Source of the DNA: Arcobacter acticola
GTDB lineage: Bacteria > Campylobacterota > Campylobacteria > Campylobacterales > Arcobacteraceae
Assembly (NCBI RefSeq): GCF_013177675.1
Contig: NZ_CP042652.1
Coordinates: 372,001-436,000, forward strand
DNA length: 64,000 nucleotides
Direction of reading: 5' to 3'
This document shows, in pieces, positions 1-7,415 of the stretch. A program made the position numbers and the translations under genes. Positions within the stretch are counted from its first letter, which is position 1. Each line of letters starts with the position of its first letter. The notes beneath the pieces are model-generated. The model made no database searches and had not been told where the DNA came from. It saw nothing but the letters and a program-made list of their open reading frames with translations.

Positions 1-1
1 A

Positions 2-418
2 GGTGGAATGTTAGCTCCTCATTTATTTTGTAAACCAATTGCAAAAAGACCTGAAGATAGAACAGCTTTACTAAATGCTGCTTTAAAAGCTCACCCAAAA
101 CTAATGTTTGGAAGTGATTCAGCTCCTCATCCAAAACATAAAAAAGAGTGTTGTGGTTGTGCTGCAGGTGTTTTTACTTCGCCAATTGCTCTTCAAGTTT
201 TAGTAGAACTTTTTGAAAAACACAATTGTTTAGATAAATTAAATGCTTTTGTTTCTACAAATGCAAAAAAGATTTATGATTTAAATTTAACAAATAAAAC
301 AATAAAATTAATAAAAAAAGATTTTGTAGTTCCAGCTATTTATGAATACAAAAATGAAAATGTAGTTCCTATGTATGCAGGTGAAACTATTTCTTGGAGT
401 ATTGAATCAATTAATTAA
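2..418 (+). CDS. pyrC: Dihydroorotase, C-terminal part (5' end outside window)
   Basis: This is the last ~138 residues of a class II dihydroorotase, which closes carbamoyl-aspartate to dihydroorotate in cytoplasmic pyrimidine synthesis. The frame is already open at base 2, so the true start lies upstream of the window. Seen: GSDSAPH, holding the catalytic Asp of the metallo-dependent amidohydrolase fold, then a Cys-rich [10 protein letters not shown] segment and the closing AGETISWSI, all matching the PyrC (E. coli type) C-terminus. The gene converges on fliM and shares a hairpin terminator with it. pyrB lies at the other end of the window, so pyrimidine genes are dispersed here. Confidence 0.93.
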   Translation, partial: GGMLAPHLFCKPIAKRPEDRTALLNAALKAHPKLMFGSDSAPHPKHKKECCGCAAGVFTSPIALQVLVELFEKHNCLDKLNAFVSTNAKKIYDLNLTNKTIKLIKKDFVVPAIYEYKNENVVPMYAGETISWSIESIN

Positions 419-423
419 AAATG

Positions 424-450
424 AAAAGATAGCTTATTTGCTATCTTTTT
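424..450. terminator. Bidirectional hairpin terminator, pyrC / fliM
   Basis: A perfect 10-bp stem, AAAAGATAGC (424-433) with GCTATCTTTT (440-449), has a 6-nt loop and is flanked by T-rich sequence in both directions. The fliM stop codon (434-436, minus strand) sits in the loop. It should end both converging transcripts. Confidence 0.8.
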
Positions 451-1531
451 GATTTAGAAGTCTTCTTATATTCTCAGCAGATTCTTTAGCTTTTTGTTCT
501 CTTTCTTCTCTCATTAATCTTAATGCATCAAGTGTCTCTTGTTTTTCTCTATCTAAATTAGCTCTAATTTGTATAGCTTTTCTATTATTTGAAATACCAG
601 ATATCGCTGAAAATTTTTCTTTTTTATTAATATAAATGGTTGCAGTTGATGAAGTTGCATTTTTATTAAATACTATAACATCATCTTCTTTTAGATTTAA
701 AATTTCTTGTGCGTTTAATTCTGTCTCTGCCATAATAGACTCAACTCTCATTCTAGCACCGGAAATTAGAGTTTTAATATCTCTTTTCCTACTTGATTTT
801 CTATTGGTACTTTCTGAAAATATTTTTTCTACAATTTTATTAAGTAATGCTTCAAAATATGAAATTGGGTAACATATTGATAAAAATCCTGATTCCTCAT
901 CAATTGTAATTTCTAAAACAACTAATAATACGATTTCATGGTCAGAAACGATTTGTATAGCATTTGCATTTGTATCCCTTGATTCTATTTTAAAGTTTAA
1001 AGTAGATACATCATTCCATGATTTGTATAAATTTTTTATAAACATTTTATAAAAATGCTCTAAAATCTCTATTTCAATTTCTGTTAATTCTCTATCAATA
1101 TTATCACTTGTATTAACAGCTCCTGAGCCTAATAATTCAGCAATTATCTTATGAGAGATTGCCGGATTACACTCAACAACGATTCGGCCTTCAAGGGGCT
1201 TTATAGATAAGGTATTTAAAGATGTAATTTGAGGAATTGATAAAATAAATTCTCCATAAGTCATCTGCTCAATAGAATAAAGTTTTACATCAACAATTTT
1301 TCGTAGCATTGAAGATAAATCATTAATAAACTCCCTTAGCATTTTGTCATGCATAGTAGAGAATGCTTTTAATTGTTCAGCCGTTATTCTATTTGGTTTT
1401 TTAAAGTCATAAATAGAGTAGTTTTTTTCTTTAGATATAACTTTTTCTATAGGTGAATTATCAATATCTTCACCTTGTTCTGCTATATCTAGAAGAGCAT
1501 CAATTTCATCTTGACTTAAGAATTCAGCCAT
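434..1531 (-). CDS. fliM: Flagellar motor switch protein FliM
   Basis: FliM is the C-ring protein that binds phospho-CheY and sets rotation direction. The 365-residue product opens with FLSQDEIDALLD, the N-terminal CheY-binding segment of the family, followed by the middle CheC-like domain (about 40-230) and a C-terminal SpoA/FliN-like domain (about 250-325). It ends in a charged helical tail of about 45 residues rich in Glu, Arg and Lys, which makes it longer than the enterobacterial protein. It starts one base after the flgI stop, so the two genes are surely co-transcribed and translationally close. Identification is firm; the role of the extra tail is unknown. Confidence 0.93.
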   Translation of the reverse strand: MAEFLSQDEIDALLDIAEQGEDIDNSPIEKVISKEKNYSIYDFKKPNRITAEQLKAFSTMHDKMLREFINDLSSMLRKIVDVKLYSIEQMTYGEFILSIPQITSLNTLSIKPLEGRIVVECNPAISHKIIAELLGSGAVNTSDNIDRELTEIEIEILEHFYKMFIKNLYKSWNDVSTLNFKIESRDTNANAIQIVSDHEIVLLVVLEITIDEESGFLSICYPISYFEALLNKIVEKIFSESTNRKSSRKRDIKTLISGARMRVESIMAETELNAQEILNLKEDDVIVFNKNATSSTATIYINKKEKFSAISGISNNRKAIQIRANLDREKQETLDALRLMREEREQKAKESAENIRRLLNQKDSK

Positions 1532-1532
1532 A

Positions 1533-2582
1533 TTATCCTCTTATCTCAATATCAACATCAATTGCGCCCATTTCTTTTATCATTTTTAGTGTATCAATTA
1601 TTTCACTCATAGGTAATTTCATAACTTTCATAGCTCGTACTAAATCAGAGATAGTTGGAGCAGCTTTTGTATTTATCATTGCATTGTCAATGTTAACTAC
1701 AGGTTTATCTGCAATTTTTACATTATCTCCTATATCAACACCTGGATTTTGTTTTGGATCATTCCAAGCTTCATTACTAAGTCCTGATTTATCAATTCTT
1801 ATTGTAAAACTATTTCTTGCAATTGTCACAGGATCAATAATTATATCTCCTCCAGTGATTAAAGATTCTCTACTAATATCAATAATAACTTTCTTTTTGA
1901 AAGAAGAATCAAGTTCAATATTTTGAACCATTGATAAAAATTTTACAATAGAAATATCTGCTGGTTTCATAACTTTTATTGTTCTTGTATCTATAGCAGT
2001 TGCAAGTTTTTTACCAAATTTATCATTTATTTTTGTTTCTACTAAATCTGCATTTTTTGCAGAATTCTGTAAAAGACTTAGTTCAATAAAGTTCTCATCT
2101 TTTAAACTAAAATCAATTTCATTTTCAACCGTTGCACCCTCATAAATAAAACCTGAAGTTTTATTATTTTCATTTGCAGCAATGGTTCCTTGTGCAAGTG
2201 CATATACATTTCCATCAACACCTTTTAATTGGGTGATTAAAAGCTCTCCATTATCAACTGATTTTGCATCACCAATAGTTGAAACTTTTACTTTTATTTT
2301 GTCACCTTGTCTAGAAAAAGGTGGTAAATCAGCAGTTACCATAACCGCTGCTATATTTTTTGAAGTAATAGAAGATGCTGGAATTTTTATATATGAATTT
2401 CTTAAAAGATTTTGTAAAGATTGTATCGTGAATTTTGATTTATCACCTGTTCCTGCAAGTCCTACGATTAGTCCATAGCCTATTAGTTGATTTTCTCTAA
2501 TTCCTATTACATTTGAAATGTCTTTAATTGTTTGGGAATATAAAGATGATAATAAAATTGTTATCATAAAAAAATATCTCAT
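1533..2582 (-). CDS. flgI: Flagellar P-ring protein FlgI
   Basis: FlgI forms the periplasmic P-ring around the flagellar rod. The 349-residue product begins with a short signal peptide (hydrophobic residues 4-13, cleavage expected near SLYSQ), then the family signature IKDISNVIGIRENQLIGYGL and the conserved LTQLKGVDG-type region; the end EMGAIDVDIEIRG is typical of FlgI. Length is close to the usual 340-370. It is the first gene of a leftward flgI-fliM unit and is divergent from the acidic-protein/fliQ operon, with 96 bp between them. The L-ring partner FlgH is encoded 5 kb away on the other strand. Confidence 0.95.
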   Translation of the reverse strand: MRYFFMITILLSSLYSQTIKDISNVIGIRENQLIGYGLIVGLAGTGDKSKFTIQSLQNLLRNSYIKIPASSITSKNIAAVMVTADLPPFSRQGDKIKVKVSTIGDAKSVDNGELLITQLKGVDGNVYALAQGTIAANENNKTSGFIYEGATVENEIDFSLKDENFIELSLLQNSAKNADLVETKINDKFGKKLATAIDTRTIKVMKPADISIVKFLSMVQNIELDSSFKKKVIIDISRESLITGGDIIIDPVTIARNSFTIRIDKSGLSNEAWNDPKQNPGVDIGDNVKIADKPVVNIDNAMINTKAAPTISDLVRAMKVMKLPMSEIIDTLKMIKEMGAIDVDIEIRG

Positions 2583-2638
2583 ATATCATCCTTTGTTATT
2601 AATTGCTTTTATTTTATCGAAAATTTAATAAAAAAAGG

Positions 2639-2644
2639 TATAAT
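2639..2644 (+). promoter_or_regulatory. Candidate -10 box for the fliQ operon
   Basis: TATAAT at 2639-2644 lies 34 bases upstream of the TTG start at 2679 in the divergent flgI/fliQ-operon spacer, at a distance fitting a short leader. No convincing -35 is seen, which is normal for the Campylobacterota housekeeping sigma factor. No sigma-54 or sigma-28 consensus was found. Confidence 0.4.
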
Positions 2645-2678
2645 CAATGCTAATAAAATTATTTTGTAGGGTTATAGA

Positions 2679-3779
2679 TTGAATATTTACATTTATGGTA
2701 ATCATAGTTTTAAAAAAGAAATACACGAAACTTTAGAACATTCAAACATCAAATTTAAACTTGATACAAATTCTATAATAAAAGAGATAGATGACTTATC
2801 TGAATTAAAAAAAACCATAAAAAACAATCCTAAAGATATTTATTTAATAGATGATGAAAAAATTATTAAGAAAAATTCATTGAATCAAAAGATTAAATTT
2901 TTAGCACCAAAAGATGGTATTGAAGAAGAATTTTTATTGGATAGTGGAATTGCTGATTTATCAGTTAACTCTCTAGCTGAAATCCCAAAGTATATACTTA
3001 GAAAACATGAAGAAGAAAAAGAACAATTAGATCCTAATATTCAAGCATCTATTGAAAATATTGTTGATGAAGCTTATGAAAAAGAGAGTATTGAACTTGA
3101 TGAAGAGTTATCTCAATTACTTGCTAAAGAAGAAGTCGATATTGAAGAAAAAAATATTAGTCAAGAAGAAGAGAATTTAGATGATATTTTTGATATGCCA
3201 TCGGATGTTGATTTAGGTATTCCAAAAGATGCCTTTGACAATATTGATGAATCATTGAATATATCAAAAGAAGAATTAGATGATATAATGAATTTTAATG
3301 ATAATTTTGGATTAAGTAATATATCATTAGATTACGATGATAAAAATATTGAAGATGATTTTCATGGGGATGAAGAACCTGAAGAAGGACATTTGAGTGA
3401 AGATGATAAAATGTTTGATGATTTAGATTTTTTAGAAGATGTTTTTAAAGAAAAAAAAGTAGATATTCAAGAAAAAGACGAAAAAGAAAATAAAAAAGAA
3501 GAAAATTTTGATAAATCTTTGCAAGGAGAATGGAGCATGAAGGATGATAAGTTTTTTGAATTAGATTCTCTTAAAGAAGAGGATTTATTAGATGCTTTAA
3601 ATTGTACAGCTACTAAAAAAGAAAAAAAAGATGAAGGAATTGATACAAAAAATCTGCTTGAAAAAAATGCTAATTCTATAAATATTACAAATTCATCAAA
3701 TGCAGATGAGCTAGCTCAATTAATTTCTAAATTATTAAACAATAAAACTTTAGAGATAACAATTAAAATTAAAGACTAA
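2679..3779 (+). CDS. Highly acidic protein of unknown function, first gene of fliQ operon
   Basis: I do not recognise this 366-residue protein. The first ~110 residues look like a small alpha/beta domain (strands such as MNIYIYG and DIYLIDDE, ending in a helix LAEIPKYILRKHEE). Residues ~115-320 are extremely rich in Asp and Glu with clusters such as EELDDIM, DDLDFLEDVF and EEDLLDAL, probably disordered or a string of short acidic helices. A short C-terminal segment (ADELAQLISKLL, then ITIKIKD) looks folded. There is no signal peptide or membrane segment, so it is cytoplasmic. The TTG start follows an in-frame stop at 2667 and there is no early ATG. It ends two bases before fliQ, so a flagellar role is inferred from context only. 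Confidence 0.75.
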   Translation: MNIYIYGNHSFKKEIHETLEHSNIKFKLDTNSIIKEIDDLSELKKTIKNNPKDIYLIDDEKIIKKNSLNQKIKFLAPKDGIEEEFLLDSGIADLSVNSLAEIPKYILRKHEEEKEQLDPNIQASIENIVDEAYEKESIELDEELSQLLAKEEVDIEEKNISQEEENLDDIFDMPSDVDLGIPKDAFDNIDESLNISKEELDDIMNFNDNFGLSNISLDYDDKNIEDDFHGDEEPEEGHLSEDDKMFDDLDFLEDVFKEKKVDIQEKDEKENKKEENFDKSLQGEWSMKDDKFFELDSLKEEDLLDALNCTATKKEKKDEGIDTKNLLEKNANSINITNSSNADELAQLISKLLNNKTLEITIKIKD

Positions 3780-3781
3780 AA

Positions 3782-4042
3782 ATGGATTTAATTGCAATTG
3801 CTGAAAATACAGTTAAAATTATATTAATATTAGGTCTTCCTTCTTTACTTGTTAGTATGGTAATTGGACTTATAATTTCTATATTTCAAGCAGTAACTCA
3901 AGTAAGTGATGCATCTTTATCTTTTGTTCCTAAAATGATTTTTGTTTCTGGATTTATTTTAATTTCTTTACCATGGATTGGTGATAATATAGAGGCATAT
4001 ACAAAAGATTTATGGAATATAATATTGGTTTTTGGTAATTAA
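3782..4042 (+). CDS. fliQ: Flagellar export apparatus protein FliQ
   Basis: FliQ is a small inner-membrane subunit of the flagellar type III export gate (the FliPQR complex). The 86-residue protein has two long hydrophobic helices (about 12-35 and 50-68) and the family signatures ILGLPSLLVSMVIGL and FQAVTQVSDASLSFVPK, at the usual length of 86-90. It follows the acidic protein with a two-base gap and runs directly into the FliJ-like gene, so it sits in the middle of a tightly coupled operon. The other gate genes fliP and fliR are not in this window. Confidence 0.95.
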   Translation: MDLIAIAENTVKIILILGLPSLLVSMVIGLIISIFQAVTQVSDASLSFVPKMIFVSGFILISLPWIGDNIEAYTKDLWNIILVFGN

Positions 4043-4043
4043 T

Positions 4044-4460
4044 TTGATAGAAAAGTTACATAATTTAAAGAAAAATCAAACAGATTTAAAATTAATGGAA
4101 AAAGCACAATTAGAATCTAGAATTGAAAAGATAGATATAGAAGTTGCTTTGACAAAAAATCAAATAGATACAGCATCTGTTCAAAAACATGGTGCAATAT
4201 CAGATTTTATGATTTTAACTATACATAAAAACACTATGAGATCTCACATATTAAAGTTAAACAATGAAAAAAAAGGTTTAAATTTAGAAATTGAAAAAGT
4301 AATAAAAGAGATAATAGAATTGCAAAAAGAAACAGAACAATTTGCTTATATTTTAGAAGAAGAAAGAAAAGAAGCAATAAAAAAGATATTATTAGCTGAA
4401 GAAGAAGCTTCAACAGAATATATGCAAAGTAAATATATAAATGAAAGGACAAACTTTTGA
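4044..4460 (+). CDS. Coiled-coil protein, FliJ-like
   Basis: A protein of about 138 residues that is almost entirely amphipathic helix (heptads through residues ~5-75 and ~78-130, rich in Glu, Lys and Leu). Size, coiled-coil nature and position between fliQ and a MotE-like gene fit FliJ, the export-ATPase-associated stalk protein, but FliJ sequences diverge too much for a firm call by eye. Two TTG codons are possible starts, at 4032 (overlapping fliQ) and 4044 (one base after its stop); the second gives MIEKLHNLKK, a FliJ-like opening. Its stop overlaps the start of the next gene. Function is inferred from context. Confidence 0.6.
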   Translation: MIEKLHNLKKNQTDLKLMEKAQLESRIEKIDIEVALTKNQIDTASVQKHGAISDFMILTIHKNTMRSHILKLNNEKKGLNLEIEKVIKEIIELQKETEQFAYILEEERKEAIKKILLAEEEASTEYMQSKYINERTNF

Positions 4461-4948
4461 TTAATAAATTATGTATTTTGATTTTAATATCAGTTTTTTT
4501 AAATGCAAGTGAAGAAACAAGTAGTAGTTTAACTAGACAAAAATTTGAAGTTTTAGAATTAAAAAAAGAATTAAACGATTTTTATAAAGATAAAGAACAA
4601 GAATATCAAGAAAGAAAAAAAGAGTTAGAAGGAATACTTTCTCAAATAGAAAAAGAAAAGAATGAAATAAAAGATCTACATGATAAAAATTTAGAAATAT
4701 TGCAAGATATTAAATTAGCAGTAGAGAGTAAAACATCAAAAATTTATAATCAAATGAAACCAAAAATTGCAGCAGATATTTTTAATCAAATGATAGGTGA
4801 AGGCAAAATTGATGATGTTTTTGATATAATTTTAAAATTAAAAGAGAGTAATGTTACACAAATAATGAAATTTTTAAGTGTACCAAATGCCTCAATACTT
4901 ACGCAGATGTTAGAAAATTTTAATATAAACAAAGAGAAGAAGGACTAA
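4457..4948 (+). CDS. MotE-like periplasmic coiled-coil motility protein
   Basis: The 163-residue product starts with a signal peptide (hydrophobic LCILILISVFLNAS) and continues as a long coiled coil (about 25-95) ending in a helical domain with KIYNQMKPKIAADIFNQM and LSVPNASILTQML. This layout matches the MotE / MgtE-intracellular-like motility chaperone family (Cj1496c group in Campylobacter), a periplasmic protein thought to help MotB or the stator engage the motor. The TTG start overlaps the upstream stop (TTGA). It sits directly before fliL, another stator-associated protein, supporting a stator role. Family assignment is probable; the mechanism is from literature on relatives. Confidence 0.75.
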   Translation: MINKLCILILISVFLNASEETSSSLTRQKFEVLELKKELNDFYKDKEQEYQERKKELEGILSQIEKEKNEIKDLHDKNLEILQDIKLAVESKTSKIYNQMKPKIAADIFNQMIGEGKIDDVFDIILKLKESNVTQIMKFLSVPNASILTQMLENFNINKEKKD

Positions 4949-5180
4949 AAATGGCAGAAGAAAATAACCAAGAAGCAAAAAGCTCAGGTGGCGGAAAAGG
5001 ATTAATGATTGTTTTAATCGCTTTAGTTGTTATTCTGTTATTAGCAGTTGTTGGTGGAGGATACTTCTTATATTCACAAGGAATCCTTTCTGGAAATAAT
5101 CAAGCAACAACTCAAGAAGTTGCAAAAGAAGAAGCAAGTGATCAGGGTGCTTCATTTAAAGCTGATATTAATGACTTAGT

Positions 5181-5185
5181 ATTAA
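5181..5185. repeat. Target site duplication, left copy (ATTAA)
   Basis: ATTAA directly abuts the left end of the insertion sequence and is repeated at 6679-6683. Uninterrupted fliL needs only one copy, which reads Val-Leu-Asn-Leu across the junction. Confidence 0.93.
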
Positions 5186-5201
5186 GAGCCACTTGCAGAT
5201 T
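5186..5201 (+). repeat. Left terminal inverted repeat of the insertion sequence
   Basis: GAGCCACTTGCAGATT; mismatches to the right end fall at positions 6 and 13 only. Confidence 0.9.
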
Positions 5202-5242
5202 ATAAAAAACAACCCGTAATTTAAGCTGATTTAAATTTTAAA

Positions 5243-5312
5243 AAGTTGAATCAAACTTCAGATAAGTTATAATTTTTTACTACAAAAATTTAACAGAAGA
5301 GCGATTCAACTT
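5243..5312 (+). promoter_or_regulatory. Transposase promoter nested between arms of a start-region hairpin
   Basis: AAGTTGAATC (5243-5252) is perfectly complementary to GATTCAACTT (5303-5312), and the right arm touches the transposase ATG at 5313. Between them lie a good -10 box TATAAT (5268-5273) and a Shine-Dalgarno-like AGAAGAG (5295-5301). Transcripts begun at this promoter lack the left arm; transcripts entering from fliL contain both arms and could fold over the ribosome-binding region. This arrangement resembles the read-through protection known in IS10 and IS50. The repeat and boxes are seen; the regulatory function is inference. Confidence 0.5.
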
Positions 5313-6488
5313 ATGGAAATTATTCTACCAAAAATATCTTCAAGTCTATCTAAAATGTGGACTAAGGTTTTAAATCTTGAAAATTCACTTTTTCCTTCTT
5401 TGAAAAGAGAGCTTCAATTAGAAGAGTTGTCAAATAAAGAGCAAAAGCTTATTAAGATATTAGACTTTGCTGCGATTGAAAAAAATATCACTGTCGTATC
5501 TATTACAAACACTCCAAAGCATAGAGAAGAGATTGCACGAGCATTTATTGCAAAGAGTGTTTACAATATCCAAACAACCAGAGACCTTATCGATAGACTT
5601 CATAGTGATAGAACGCTGAGGATCTTGTGTGGGTGGAGATATAAAAACGATATTCCAAGTGAGTCTAAATTTAGTAGAGTATTTAAAGAGTTAAGTGCTC
5701 TTAAAATTGCACAAAAGACGCATGAGCAGTTTGTGAAGGAGTATCTAAGGGATACACTCTTTTTTTATAATGCAAGTGATGCAACAAAAATACCACTGAG
5801 AGAAAAACCTGTAAAAGTTGAAAAAGAAAAGTTTAAACCAAAAAGAAGAGGACGACCTAAAAAAGGTGAAACAAGAGAGCCTAAAACACCCAGTATCTTG
5901 CAGCAACAAGAAGATATGAAAACCACAAAGCAGATGCTATCTTTGGTATCAACGCAGTGTGGAGTTGGAAGAAAACAGAATTCCAAAGGCAACTTTGAAA
6001 CATGGATAGGAGGGAAACTCCATATCAGTGTAGTAGATGGAGATATCCCTATTACTGCTATTTATTCAGGGGCAAATGTTCATGATAGCTCAGTAGCACT
6101 TCCTCTTATAAACGAGACAAGCAAAAAAGTATCATATCTTTATGACTTACAAGATGCAGGATACGACAGCAATATTATCAGAGATTTTTCCAAAAAACTA
6201 AATCATAGACCGCTTATTGATATCAATCCGAAGAACTCCAAAGAGTTAAAAGGAAAAATTCAACTTATAAAAGATGAAAAAAAGAAATTTGAAATTCTAA
6301 ACCTTACTCAAAGTTTAGATACCCATCACTATAACCAAAGAAGTATGGTTGAGCGTGTAAATAAATACCTCAAAGAAGACTTTGGATGCAGTAATATTTA
6401 TTATAAAGGAGCTACAAAAGTAGCTTCTGTTTTAGCATTTGGTATTTTATCAGTTTGTATTCATCAGAGTTTGAAAATGGTAACATAA
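5313..6488 (+). CDS. DDE transposase of the fliL insertion sequence
   Basis: The 391-residue protein has an N-terminal DUF772-like region (about 85-130, with SDRTLRILCGWRYKND) and a DDE nuclease domain. Likely catalytic residues are Asp156 (YNASDATKIP), Asp281 (LQDAGYDS) and Glu347 (NQRSMVERVNKYLK), where the Arg-x3-Glu-x6-Lys spacing is typical of IS4/IS5-superfamily enzymes. Residues 167-175 (KRRGRPKKG) form a textbook AT-hook, a minor-groove motif for A+T-rich DNA, placed between the first Asp and the rest of the core. No frameshift or stop interrupts it. Codon choice (more ATC, CTC, GTC) differs from neighbouring genes, suggesting recent arrival. Confidence 0.92.
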   Translation: MEIILPKISSSLSKMWTKVLNLENSLFPSLKRELQLEELSNKEQKLIKILDFAAIEKNITVVSITNTPKHREEIARAFIAKSVYNIQTTRDLIDRLHSDRTLRILCGWRYKNDIPSESKFSRVFKELSALKIAQKTHEQFVKEYLRDTLFFYNASDATKIPLREKPVKVEKEKFKPKRRGRPKKGETREPKTPSILQQQEDMKTTKQMLSLVSTQCGVGRKQNSKGNFETWIGGKLHISVVDGDIPITAIYSGANVHDSSVALPLINETSKKVSYLYDLQDAGYDSNIIRDFSKKLNHRPLIDINPKNSKELKGKIQLIKDEKKKFEILNLTQSLDTHHYNQRSMVERVNKYLKEDFGCSNIYYKGATKVASVLAFGILSVCIHQSLKMVT

Positions 6489-6662
6489 CTTTTAGCTAAA
6501 AACACTAAAAATTAGCCATTTTTAAAACTCAACCATCAAGCACGCACCCAATAATAGTTTTTTATCTAAAATTGACCCATAAAGCGGTAAAATGATTAAA
6601 AGTTTAAAAGATCTGCTTGATAAGTTTAGTAGGTTTACAAATTCACTAGTTTATGATGGTGG

Positions 6663-6678
6663 AATTTGCAAGCGGCTC
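6663..6678 (-). repeat. Right terminal inverted repeat of the insertion sequence
   Basis: Read on the minus strand this is GAGCCGCTTGCAAATT, matching the left end at 14 of 16 positions. It is followed at 6679-6683 by the right ATTAA copy. Confidence 0.9.
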
Positions 6679-6683
6679 ATTAA
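6679..6683. repeat. Target site duplication, right copy (ATTAA)
   Basis: Perfect copy of 5181-5185 directly after the right terminal repeat; fliL resumes here in its native frame. Confidence 0.93.
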
Positions 6684-6986
6684 ACTTAACTGATTCAAGA
6701 GGAAAAGAAAAATTAATGAAATTGTCTTTTTCTATTAAAAGTACAGAACCAACAATTGTTGCAATCGTTGAAAATTATAAAGCTGAAATTATTGATGTTG
6801 TAATTTCTCAAATTAGTGCAAGAGGTTCAGAAGAGTTATTAACAGTTGGTGGAAAAAATCTTTTAAAAGATGAATTAATGCAAGATATCAACAATGTAAT
6901 AAATGAGGTTACAGCTTCAAATACAGAAGTTAAAAGAAATAATGTAAATGCAATTTTATTTACAACTTTTGTAATAAAATAAAATT

Positions 6987-7415
6987 ATGATAGTAGCTGT
7001 TAAAAGAAATAAAAAACAAAAACTAATAAAGTTCTTCTCTTTATTTGTTTTAGTTTGTATGTTTGGTGGCTACTATTATTATACAAGTAAGGCTTTTGAA
7101 GAACAACAACAAAAAGAATTAGAAGCAAAACAAGCATTAAAAATAGAAGAAGATAAGCAAGAAAACAATAAAAAAGAGATTGAAAAAGCTATCTTAGTTG
7201 AAATTGAAAAGGCTGTTGATTTGGTTGGACAAGAAAATATTAAACATGTAAAAATTATTGAAAATAAAGTTGTATTAGTTTGTGAACTTGATACAAATTT
7301 AGATGCATTAATGGTTAGATATGGTGTAATGGCTTTCGTTAAAAAAACACTAAACGAAATCATTATTGCAGTAGATATTGATTTTATATTAAAAAGTAAA
7401 TTAAATGCGAAATAG
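6987..7415 (+). CDS. Small bitopic membrane protein between fliL and flgH
   Basis: I do not recognise this 142-residue protein. It has a basic N-terminus (KRNKKQK), one membrane segment (about 13-32), a Glu/Lys/Gln-rich coiled coil (about 37-75) and a compact C-terminal domain of alternating strands and helices (HVKIIENKVVLVCEL through VDIDFILK). The predicted topology puts that domain in the periplasm. It starts four bases after fliL and its end overlaps the flgH start, so it belongs to the flagellar operon and could be a periplasmic accessory of the disk or stator. No strong Shine-Dalgarno is visible. Its expression is probably altered by the upstream insertion. Confidence 0.7.
   Translation: MIVAVKRNKKQKLIKFFSLFVLVCMFGGYYYYTSKAFEEQQQKELEAKQALKIEEDKQENNKKEIEKAILVEIEKAVDLVGQENIKHVKIIENKVVLVCELDTNLDALMVRYGVMAFVKKTLNEIIIAVDIDFILKSKLNAK

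Larger units (their letters stand above)
5186..6678 (+). mobile_element. Complete insertion sequence (1493 bp) inside fliL
   Basis: The element has one transposase gene and imperfect 16-bp terminal inverted repeats (14 of 16 match): GAGCCACTTGCAGATT at 5186-5201 and, reading inward on the minus strand, GAGCCGCTTGCAAATT at 6678-6663. It is flanked by the perfect 5-bp duplication ATTAA. About 127 bp on the left and 190 bp on the right are non-coding. The transposase has an IS4/IS5-type DDE core with an N-terminal DUF772-like region; I cannot name the ISfinder family. All parts look intact, so the insertion is probably recent and may still be mobile. Confidence 0.93.
4951..6982 (+). pseudogene. 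fliL: fliL interrupted by an insertion sequence
   Basis: FliL is a membrane-anchored ring protein around the stator. The gene is in two pieces: 4951-5185 encodes the N-terminus with the single membrane helix (about 20-43) and a Gly/Asn/Gln-rich linker; 6684-6982 encodes the C-terminal periplasmic domain (NLTDSRGKEKLMKLSF to ILFTTFVIK). Removing the insertion sequence and one copy of ATTAA joins them in frame into 177 residues, the normal FliL length. As it stands the N-terminal part stops at 5205 after 78 native and 6 foreign residues, and the C-terminal part could only start from a foreign ATG at 6653 without a membrane anchor. Loss of function is therefore expected, together with polar effects on the next two genes. 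Confidence 0.93.

Noticed and set aside
1453-1926. 157-codon open frame antisense to fliM and flgI
   Set aside because: It lies wholly opposite two well supported genes and its composition is that of a shadow frame.
2590-2625. Sigma-54 promoter for the flagellar operon
   Set aside because: The GG-N10-GC spacing and the -24 element are not met; only a TTGCTT-like stretch is present.
6560-6600. Outward promoter at the right end of the insertion sequence that could rescue flgH
   Set aside because: TTGACC and TAAAAT are present but only 10 bp apart, too close for normal use.
6592-6693. Short open frame of 33 codons at the right end of the insertion sequence
   Set aside because: It crosses from the element into fliL out of the fliL frame, has no ribosome site and no recognisable motif; it looks like chance.
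6653-6982. Separate 109-residue protein
   Set aside because: The first ~10 residues are insertion sequence; the rest is the fliL C-terminal domain. It is better described as part of broken fliL.
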